This document shows positions 26,509-35,115 of a DNA stretch of 64,000 bases, one piece after another (position 1 is the stretch's first letter; each line of letters starts with the position of its first letter). The notes beneath the pieces are model-generated. The model was not told the DNA's origin. It made no database searches and saw only the letters and a list, made by a program, of their open reading frames with translations. Location: positions 8,618,001 to 8,682,000 of the forward strand of contig OZ234504.1 in the NCBI GenBank assembly GCA_965153455.1, written 5' to 3'. The translations under genes were made by a program, and so were the position numbers. The stretch comes from Sphagnum compactum (taxonomy: Eukaryota; Bryophyta; Sphagnopsida; Sphagnales).

Positions 26509-26799
26509 ATTAATAATTTGTTCATTGTAGGTAGAAAACATTATGAAACCAACTCAGTGCACCCTTTACTCATTGAGAGAGCTTTCCAATAATGCTCAAG
26601 AGTGCAACAAAAACAAACATAATGATTTGGGAGATCTCAATGTGACAAACAAACAAAAACAAATGACTTACATTCATTCCTTTGTAGATAGATAGGTTGT
26701 TGGTGAGTGTTGTATGATGCAACAATTAACACTCTATGTTGGATGTAGTGAAAGACCAATAGAGGCTCCCTCAGATAAGGGTTGTTGGTGGAGATGCTA

Positions 26800-27010
26800 T
26801 ACAGACAGACAAATATGATCTGGCTGCTACTCCGTGTTTCTGATTGGTTAATCATAATGATTGGTCTACATGGGCTGCTTATTAGTAGTCTCCCACCCCA
26901 TTTTCAGTCCCAGTTTTTCGTTTTATGGGTGGGGTTGGAAAAAAAGTAAAATAACTAAAACTTGGATATGAGACATGTATTTGCGGAGTCACATATTGAG
27001 TAGAAACCTC
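26800..27010 (+). repeat. Diverged dispersed repeat, copy B
   Basis: Partner of 15880-16107, about 10.9 kb away in direct orientation. It has GTTTCTGATTGG, AATCATAATGATTGGTC, TTAGTAGTCTCCCACCCC, CAGTCCCAGTTTTTCG and GAGTCACATATTGAG. The two inverted CCAAT boxes are intact here (CTGATTGG and TGATTGGTC). A downstream gene driven by this block is not apparent. Confidence 0.6.
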
Positions 27011-28295
27011 TCAAGATCGCACTTCGAATTTGTTGAAAGTTTTCTATTCAACCTCCTCCTTCTTCAATTCTCAGTTTGGGAAACTATTGCGCAACGGAAG
27101 CCATGAAAGGGAAGAAAAAACACAAATGCACTTTCTTCATGTTAGAAAGTTTCCTCATTTTGCAAACCTTTTTTTTAACCAAAAATTTGAGGTTTGTTTC
27201 AAATAATGCTATGTCAAATATTTATAAACTTTAAAGAGGGTAAAAGTATGGTGCCCTAGACTAAAATGGGACATTTTAGTCACTATTTTTTTATAAGTGA
27301 TAAAACATATAATCAAAAGTTATCGGATAATTGTATTGATATTTTTTAATGATTTGGACTCAAATTATGTGTGGTAGTTTTTATATGTGTATTTTAATGC
27401 ATAATTTGTTTTCAATAAAAAATAGTTACATTTTATTTTGATATTCTTAAATTTGTAAGTTTTTTTATGTTACAATTTTAAAATATGAATATGAAAATAT
27501 TTTTTCACATGAAATTTTTTAAAACTTTTAATCACATGAGTTGATCAAACGAATTATAGATGACATGTGGGAACCCAAATTTGGTAAAATTTAAAACAAT
27601 TACATGGGCACTTTAAAACAAAATATGTTAGAAAATTTACAATGAAAAATAAGAATTAAAATATCAAAAACTAATCATAAAAAATATGTTTGTATTATCA
27701 ATATAAAGAATGGTGTGAAATCAATGACAACTCAATCAATATAAGATTAACATCTAACAATTTTCTTATTTAAACGTAACTACGATTTAATGTAATTCGT
27801 TAAACATTATTGAACCTAATTATTTAATTAATTGAGAATCAAATTCAATGGGTTCAAAATCATTGAAATGTTTTAGATTCTTGACCATCTTTGGTCTTGC
27901 AAACTAACTCATCAAATTCTCGCCCTAACCTAATCAAAAAATTTATGTGCAAATTGAAACCCAATATATTTATTATTAGCTTGAAATAAAATAGAGGTTT
28001 GTAAAATCAATTAGAGTTAATCAATTTCAAATAAAGCACATAAGGTACTACTTTAACTTATGTATATCATGAATGATTAAACAATTTGATAATATCTCAA
28101 TTCCTATTATAAATTCCCTATTATAAATCTCTCCATTTTTAATACTTGAGTTACAATTAATTACTTAATTAAGTAATTAATTTAATTCCATTTTGGCTGC
28201 TTAGAGAGTTGTTGTTGTTGCTTTTGTTTCTTTGTTTTTTTTTTTTTTTTTTTTCTGGGTTTGTTTTGTTTTGTGGGGTATTCTTCTTCCTCTTG

Positions 28296-28336
28296 TGGGG
28301 TTTAGGGTTTTGTTTTGTTTAGGGTTTAGGGTTTGT
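28296..28336 (+). promoter_or_regulatory. Telo-box cluster upstream of the PHO88-like gene
   Basis: GGGTTTAGGGTTTTG and TTTAGGGTTTAGGGTTTG lie about 310-350 bp before the presumed start codon at 28650. Telo-boxes (AAACCCTA in either strand) are common near transcription starts of plant housekeeping genes. A regulatory role here is inferred from position. Confidence 0.5.
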
Positions 28337-28446
28337 TTCTTCTTCCTCTTGTGGGGTTATCTGGTATTCTTTGGCAATTGCAGTTTTCAAGCAAAAAACT
28401 GGGTTTAGTCAAGAATTGGGCTAACATTTTCTTGCTTGATAGAAAC

Positions 28447-28590
28447 TGGAGAGAGATTTGGGTTTTCAGAAAGATTTTGTTGCATACAGTAGTAGTAGTA
28501 GTAGTGATGGGGGAAACGTAGTAGTGATGGAGAGAGATTTGGGTTTTCAGAAAGATTTTGTTGCATACAGTAGTAGTAGTAGTGATGGGG
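28447..28590 (+). repeat. Duplicated segment in the 5' leader of the PHO88-like gene
   Basis: A segment of about 60 bp (GAGAGAGATTTGGGTTTTCA, then AAAGATTTTGTTGC, ATACAG and a run of TAG triplets) occurs twice, at about 28449-28510 and 28530-28590. The TAG run has different lengths in the two copies. It lies between the telo-box cluster and the presumed start codon. Confidence 0.85.
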
Positions 28591-28649
28591 GGAGATGGTG
28601 TTTCCATGGAAGATGATGATGGTGGGACCGGCGGCTGTTGTTGATAGGG

Positions 28650-29018
28650 ATGAAGGTGGCCAATTTTGACTCCGATCAAAACTTGCTGATGATTATCCGT
28701 GTGGTGTGCTATTACGGCCTCATGCAGATGGCGCTCTTTGCCACACTTTGCGCTGGCTACATTGGGTATCGGATTTCCAGATGCGGGGAGGACAAGCGCA
28801 TCCCATCCCTTCCCTAAAGTCAAGGTCCTCCCATCCCTTTACGTAAGCCATGCTGCAAAACTCTCCATCTGAATCATACCCTAAAACAGAAACCCTGATC
28901 TAACACATCTTTTCCTTCTCTTTGGGGGGCGAGGGAGCAGTTTTGCTTTTGCTATGATCACTGATACCTACACAACCCATCTTCAGACCTCACTTGATGT
29001 AACTGTAGGAACTAAATG

Positions 29019-29075
<57 letters not shown>

Positions 29076-30836
29076 ATCTTGAAAGGGCTGCTTGATCCAG
29101 TGTTCTTTGTAGTAGAATTGATCAATCCAGTGTGTTGTTCTTTGGGGTTGCTCAATTTGGAGAATTTTTGATTCTGTGAATGTTCGGTTTTACCATTCTT
29201 TGCCATCATCCAAATTGTTTGTCTAGTTTTCTTTGGGATGTCATTTCCACATATACAACTCACATTGTCAGATCCAAATGTGAGTAATGAAATTGCACAT
29301 ACAACTCACATTGTCAGATCCAAATGTGAGTATTTGAAGTTGCACATACAACTCACATTGTCAGATCCAAATGTGAGTATTTGAAGTTGCACACACAACT
29401 TGCATTGTCTCATCCAAATGTGAGTATTGAAGGCAGTGTTGTGGGTTGGTCCAAATGCATGGTGTTTTGAATGCAAGGTAATCAAGGTGTTTTAAGTAAC
29501 CCTAAAACCTGGAGCTTAGCCTTTTCCATGAACTTTGTGGTGTTTTGGAGTGCACCCTTGAGACTGCAATCCTTAAAATGATATCTTTAATCAGCACAGA
29601 TGATGTGAGAGGACTTCTGGACACCATGAAATTAGTGCCACCTGATTTGTTTGAGAACCTCTGACGCATTCACTTGCCCCAAAGCTCTGACATGAGCTAC
29701 AATATACATTGTCATTCAGAGGTTGTCTTAAGTTAGGGTTTCTTTGTTTTTAGTTGGGTCAGATCTTGCAATAATGATCTGAGTTTTTAGACAGTGTCTA
29801 CATACCTGCCAGATTTTTAGCTTGTCAAGTATCCTTAGGATGTTTTAGGAAGCTTTGAGCTCCCAAGTTCCCCAAGAGACCCCAAGTTGACCTGGGACAA
29901 TTTCTAAAATAGTTGGCAAAACCTAAACTCTCCAAGTAGGCTGTCCAATCACAGCTACGGTCGGTGTTTTTATCAATAGGAAGCTCTACAGATTCTTCAG
30001 GCTTTGTAGTTCGAAAGTGTGCTTCATTTCTCAAATGATCAGTATCTTTGTCCTTCTGAATATAATGGCTACCCTCTAAAGGTTCTCTTGAAGAGGACCA
30101 AAGGTTTGGTCAATGAAGAGGGTTTTTGTTCAGTACCTAACAGTATGACCCACTAGCCATAGCACTGACAGTCACTGAACAATTGAGACTGTTACTGCCT
30201 TTCATACTGCTAGTTTTACAGTTCTTTTCAAACCAATTCCTTGCTTGCATGATTCTCTTCTTCCCTGTTCTCAGTCCTTAACAATAGTTTTTCTGTGACT
30301 GATGTGAAATGTTTCACCGAGTTCTGGTTAAACTTTAAATTTTTTGTGTAAGGGTATTTCTCAATATTCATGAGAGTTATTGTTGTGCTTTTCTTTGCAG
30401 AAGTTGAACCCGAAATTTTGCTCAAGTTGCAAAGTATTGATTGTTCAATGTGGGCAATATCTGATTATTGCCTTGTGGTGTGCAGAGGCCCAGCAGTAGA
30501 GACAGAAATGACTCACAAGGATTATGATATGTCAGAGCTCAAGAAGCTCTTGAAGAGCTTTAGTGTGGTAATCTTTTGCATCTGCCTTTGTTATTAGCTG
30601 TTTGAGGTGCTCACATTTTATTCATTGTCAGCTAATAAGACCTTGCATGGTTCAGTGACATGTTTGAGCTTCTCACTGTATCAGTTGTGAGACCGAGGAA
30701 ATATCAGCATGCTTGCTTTATGTTCAGTGTCAGTTTTCTCTCCATTGATTATTTGTTCATTTTCTCCAGGGTGCTGCAATGACGGTCACTATTCATGCCT
30801 ACATGGCAGTTGTGCCAGCTCTTCTTCTTCAAATTG
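28650..30836 (+). CDS. PHO88/SND3-like ER membrane protein, C-terminus unresolved
   Basis: PHO88/SND3 proteins are small ER membrane proteins of the SRP-independent targeting route. The first exon starts at ATG 28650 and encodes MKVANFDSDQNLL, then a hydrophobic segment (IIRVVCYYGLMQMALFATLC) and GYIGYRISRCGEDKRI before an in-frame stop at about 28813; the donor must lie before that. Exon 30486-30567 encodes ETEMTHKDYDMSELKKLLKS, matching the conserved DYDxxEL(x)K motif. Exon 30770-30836 encodes a second hydrophobic segment (GAAMTVTIHAYMAVVPALLL). A possible small exon lies around 30401-30441. Yeast PHO88 is 188 residues; the pieces here give about 115, and the C-terminal part could not be joined. 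The call rests on motif order and two membrane segments, so it is tentative. Confidence 0.5.
29021..29076. repeat. Compound (CT)n(CA)n microsatellite
   Basis: About 15 CT followed by about 13 CA dinucleotides, in the first intron of the PHO88-like gene. Confidence 0.95.
29251..29432. repeat. Four-copy tandem repeat with internal hairpin
   Basis: Four head-to-tail copies of a roughly 47 bp unit: CACATACAACTCACATT, GTCAGATCC, AAATGTGAGTA, then TTTGAAGTTG. Within each unit ACTCACATT and AATGTGAGT form a 9 bp inverted repeat around GTCAGATCCA. The third spacer matches the second; the fourth copy is the most diverged (ACTTGCATT, GTCTCATCC). It lies in the intron of the PHO88-like gene. Confidence 0.9.
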
Positions 30837-31780
30837 GTATGTCTGCTTTAGAATCTTGAACCTGTTACCTGTTTCCCAATAGTCTTTGAATCTGAGCAGT
30901 AAGGGCTCATCATTTTGGATTCCAAGTTGAAAAAGGGGTTTGGGTCCCATGGAATTCTTAGTGCAATGGATTATGGAGTAGCCAGGTTTCTGAGCATGCT
31001 CTGTGGCTTGAACTAGATGGCTGAACTCTGATTATTCTTTAAATCACTCCTTGAAACACTTGAATGTGAATCATTGGGGTCTTAGGCAGGCAACAAAACT
31101 CCTCAGTTACCTGTCAAAGCAATTTAAGTCCATAATCAGTGCACTGGGAAACCCAGTTATGAAATGTCTGTTCTGGGGAATCATTCTCAGGATCACTGAT
31201 GACAGTTATTCCTCTCGTCATTGAAGTGATTACAGTGGGTCAAGTTCGGTTACACAGTCAATTACAGTATATGACCATGCCCTCTTCTCAATATTACATT
31301 CTCAAGAAGGATCCAAGCCAGAACTACAAATTGAAAACATTCATTTGTTGATGATTTGCCAACTGCCAAGTGAGCAACTTTTTCTCTTTTGCAATGAAGT
31401 TTTTGATTAAAAAATTTACACTTTACTTGCTTTGTTGATTCGATCATCTATAGGGATTCACCTGATTTGAGTCTACTTACAATTCTATCAGACTGGCTGT
31501 ATTAATCATAATTATGGTTTGGCTATCATATTTCATTGGAGAAAGCTGACTTGAGTTTTTACTGGCTCTTCTTGGTTTGACTTCCTCAGCAAGTATTCAT
31601 CTCCAGTATTCCACACATGGAAGACGTATCATGCTGTTTCAGGGTTACAACTGGCTAGTATATGTTTGCTCCTGAGAACTCACAGTTAACCTGAGGATTG
31701 TCATGAGTAAATGACAAAAGACAAAATCTAGATGTAATTTGAGCAGTATCCATCAGGATGTCTGGTGATGTTTTTGAGTG

Positions 31781-31998
31781 CAGGTTGCAGGCAATGAAGG
31801 AGAAAGCCCAGCAGGAATTGGCAAAGACTTGAAGCTCATACAGAACAAGGGGAACTTCTTGCATCAGTAGATAGCAATGATACCCCTGGTGATGTGGGCA
31901 TGCTGGGTGACACACAACCTTCGTTGTCCAGGGTGGAGAGGAGAACTCAACGGACTGAGGTCAGCCAGGAAGAAGGCCTTAATCTGTGTGGACAATGA
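31781..31998 (+). other. Candidate terminal exon with apparent frameshift
   Basis: After a GTGCAG acceptor, one frame reads LQAMKEKAQQELAKT and stops at 31830-31832. A frame one base along stays open from about 31798 to a TGA at 31996-31998 and reads LEAHTEQGELLASVDSNDTP and further hydrophilic residues. The two would join smoothly if one base were shifted near 31825-31830. It may be the C-terminal exon of the PHO88-like gene carrying a frameshift or sequence error, or 3' UTR that looks coding by chance. I could not match it to a known C-terminus. Confidence 0.3.
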
Positions 31999-33030
31999 CC
32001 ATTGGTGATTTCAGAGTGCAGTTCTAGTCTCAGAGATTTTGGTGTCAAATTCCCACAGGCACAACTATATGCAACTTTCACAAATAAATTGTTGAGAATG
32101 GTGAATGCTTTCAGAGGTAACTGATGGGAAACTTGCATATTTATGTAGTATTAGATGGTTTGTTCCTTCCCAACTTAGGAAGCAAGAAGTTTTTGAGCGT
32201 GCAAATTGCAGTGTGCTCACACAGACTCAATGTGCTGTGCATACAAAGTGTTGGTCAGTACACCATTGGCAACTGGTTTCGTCCTCTGAGATGAAGAACT
32301 ATCTGCCTCTTTCACAGGTTTGTTTTGCACTTCTTTGTGGGCTGCTACACTTTTAAAGTGAAATTACCCCCATGGTTTTCCCTTTCCTTTCTGCAGTTTG
32401 TGAGTTCCAGAAGAGAACCCCTGATCCTAAGATTCATTAGCCCCTACTGGTCACTGACATTGAATTCTATGCATGGCCCACAAGGGTTTCATCACTGCAT
32501 AGTCTAGGCAGCTAACCCAAGCCATGCCATTTATGCACATATGCATGAGAGGCCATCTCAGTCCATTTTGTTGCAGAGGGCTCAAGAAATAAAATAGTTA
32601 TAGTTGGAAGTTGAATAGATTCTCAATGACTTGAGTTCAAAAGAGTTCTTCATAGCTTGAAGAGATTCTCAATCAGTCTTTGAAGTCCTTGCTGAACATG
32701 CAAAGCTGAATCTTTTCTAATACTCAACTTGACTATTCATTCTACTTTCTTCCATCACCTTTGTTGTCTCTCTGTTCTTCTTGAGCAATAACTTTGCCTG
32801 ATGTTTTCAAGTGCAAGTTTGCTGTGTACGCCCTTCAAGCTCTTCCTGGGTGCAAGTTGCATTGTCTCTAGACAGGACACAGTCAATGTAACAATCCCAT
32901 TCCATGGCTGCAGGTCCTGCAAGGGGATAGTCAAAATCCTGGACTTGCAGATAGATCATCATCCCCTCTGCTTTGTTTGATCTTCTTCTTCTTCTTGGCC
33001 ACATGAAACAGATCTTCACTTGGGACGAAG
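31999..33030. other. Spacer between convergent PHO88-like and TLDc-like genes
   Basis: It contains the 3' UTRs of both genes. Short open frames in both strands have no recognisable motifs. Nothing else is supported. Confidence 0.5.
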
Positions 33031-34465
33031 TCAGTACAACTGAGCTATGGCAGGGCAACAAAAAATTTCAAGTTCAACCAAGGTAACCGTCCTATCCTCT
33101 CCAAACAATGAGTCTTTACCATCATCTCTTTTTGCATAGGAGAGTCCTAGTCGTGATCGTGCCTCGTGTAAATCTCCAATCCCTGAGTTTGTATCCGGCC
33201 CAGAAAAACCACCCATAACAGGAGCAAGAGGGGGCCCTATGAGAAGTCCATCTGCACCAAACTGCGGCCCTCCTCTGGCATAATCAAACAATGCAGCCCC
33301 ACTCCCTCCCACTTTTGGTAGCACCTTTACATCACTCTTGTTGTCATTATTATTCCAGTAGAAAAGAAATGCATCAAAGGTGTCATAATAGTCATCAGTA
33401 CTCCTGCCACACACAGCCATGAAGTTTAATCAGCAACTAAACCCTAAACCCTTGATCACATCAAGAGGAAGCCCCCCTTGAGATTGCTGATTTTCAAGAT
33501 CCAGTCCTTGCATGATCTAACCAATGTGCAAGCTTTATGATGGTTGCTCCAGAAACAAGGTTCAGGACTAATAAGAGACTTAGAATTCAAGAGCATTCCT
33601 TCTTCCAATACTGTCAAAATACCTGTATCCTCCATTGCTGGAAACAAGGTTCAGGACTCTGAGAGACTTAGAATTCAAGAGCATGCATTCTTCCAGTACC
33701 GGCATCATACATGATTCCTTCACTGCTAGAAACAAGGTTCAGGACTAATAAGAGACTTAGAATTCAAGAGGGTGATTCATTGATTCTTCCCCTACAGTCA
33801 ACATCATACCTGTATCCTTCAGGATTGAAGGCTCCAAATCTGAATCCAGAGGTAGTGCATCCCACAACCACGCAAGGACCTTTGAAGTCGCAGCAGGTGT
33901 GAAATTCAGTGGCACCGAAACCATCAAGACTTGCCTTATAGCAACACTTGAGCTCCTTCCCTGTTCATCGAAAGAGAGAGTTCAACGCTTTGAGCAATCG
34001 GCGTTCAAAGCGGCGCTGCTACAATGAGAAAGACACAGAGGAGGGCATTGAGGAGGAGGAACAGAACAACAGACCTGCCAAGAAAGTGTGCGCAAGAAGA
34101 GAAGACGGAAAGGGTATAGCAGTTGATTCATGGAACTTGAGATCTGGAACTTTGCTTGCTTCCTTGGTCTGTTTGTTTCCAAACAGCCCTCCAAACAAAC
34201 AAACAGGAACACACCGAGCTTGTTTCGTTTCTAGCATTCTCTGCGACACCGCAATGTTTGCAAAATTGCAACGGAAAATCCTCCGCTGTCCCGTGAACGC
34301 TGATTGCAAGATGAGAGAGAAAGATGGATGACAAGAAGAAAGTCTTGCTCGCAACTTTGAATCGCTGAAAACGTGTTGAGATTTGGACGCCTCCACAGCT
34401 ACCTCCACGCGAGGAGAATGGAACGAGTGATGCAAGCGCAGTAAAGAAGATCCAGAGCAACTCAT
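33031..34465 (-). CDS. TLDc-like domain protein, plant type, with N-terminal leader
   Basis: Three exons, 34465-34075, 33960-33810 and 33403-33031, join with GT-AG introns into 304 codons ending in TGA at 33031-33033. Residues 1-130 are a Ser/Arg/Phe-rich leader with few acidic residues ([17 protein letters not shown]), compatible with an organelle transit peptide. From about residue 131 the domain runs [57 protein letters not shown], a variable loop, [47 protein letters not shown] and LEIFCCP. This follows the order of a TLDc domain in a plant subfamily; some TLDc proteins are linked to oxidative-stress tolerance or V-ATPase binding. A farther in-frame Met at 34609 is possible, but the added residues come from a (CTC)n microsatellite and I prefer 34465. 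Function in plants is not established. Confidence 0.72.
33545..33825. repeat. Three imperfect tandem copies spanning an exon-intron junction
   Basis: Units of about 85-95 bp share GAAACAAGGTTCAGGACT, GAGACTTAGAATTCAAGAG, CATTCTTCC and CATACCTGTATCC. Copies begin near 33551, 33642 and 33728. The rightmost includes the 3' end of TLDc exon 2 and its splice donor (minus-strand GGATACAG followed by gtat, around 33809). The leftmost carries a near-copy of the same junction near 33625. The middle copy has lost it. Confidence 0.8.
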
Positions 34466-34762
34466 TGTAAAAAAATTGCTGCTAACTCCTCTATTGCAAT
34501 CGCATCGGCTCATCAGGCAAGGTGTTAGTGACCGGAATTCATCTCTTTCTCCTCCTCCTCCTCCTCCTCCTCCTCCTCTCCTCCTCCGTTCTGCCGATTC
34601 CCTAAGCACCGCAAAAAATCCTTCATCTCTTCTCTTGTAAGTATCTCGAATTCATCAAACAGACATACTCCATTTCAAATTTATGTCCAGGCATCTCCCA
34701 TCTCTGTGTCTTTGTGTGTGTGTGTGTGTCTCTCTCTCTCTCGGGCTTCTGGTGAGCACAAC

Positions 34763-34797
<35 letters not shown>

Positions 34798-35115
34798 ATC
34801 TTCAGGCAGACCTTATCCTCGTGACACGTATTCACCAAATGTTAGTGTGACATTTTGATAACTAAATGATAACAGAAAATTTTAGCAGACCTGCCACACA
34901 ACTTACTTTAACATTATCGGAGCGCTTGTCGTCATTTGTTCACACAAGTAGGCAAAAGAAGGGAGATGTAACAACAAGGGGGTCAAGATCAAGAGCCAGC
35001 CCCATGCATGGAGTGAAAAGGATCATAGTAGCAGCAACAAGGGGAAAAAGGATTTTTGTGCAAACTTAGCAACAAGTGTGATTTGGGAAATTGTCATTGC
35101 CACAAGGCAAAAGAA
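34466..35115. promoter_or_regulatory. Shared divergent promoter region, TLDc-like and IFT54 genes
   Basis: 650 bp separate the start codons of two genes transcribed away from each other. The interval carries a (CTC)n tract at 34549-34588, a (GT)n(CT)n tract at 34712-34742 and a (CT)n tract at 34765-34794. In the TLDc direction these are GA-rich leader sequences. No TATA box is convincing on either side. Confidence 0.5.
34712..34794. repeat. (GT)n(CT)n and (CT)n microsatellites
   Basis: Two dinucleotide tracts separated by about 22 bp in the divergent promoter region; a (CTC)n tract lies 125 bp to the left. Confidence 0.95.

Larger units (their letters stand above)
25546..28190. other. AT-rich intergenic DNA upstream of the PHO88-like gene
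   Basis: No gene is recognised. The stretch includes a three-copy tandem repeat at 26360-26508, copy B of a dispersed repeat at 26800-27010, and long A/T runs from 27200 to 28200. Confidence 0.6.

Noticed and set aside
28326-28823. 165-codon minus-strand open frame
   Set aside because: It is antisense to the PHO88-like first exon and leader repeats, and includes Thr runs from the TAG-triplet repeat.
29251-29432. CRISPR-like array
   Set aside because: The units are contiguous tandem copies without unique spacers, in an intron of a eukaryotic gene.
32807-33061. 84-codon minus-strand open frame beside the TLDc 3' end
   Set aside because: It overlaps the TLDc stop codon region in another frame and has no recognisable domain; likely 3' UTR.
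34466-34609. N-terminal extension of the TLDc-like protein starting at 34609
   Set aside because: The added residues are mostly Arg and Gly runs translated from a (CTC)n microsatellite; the Met at 34465 gives a normal leader.
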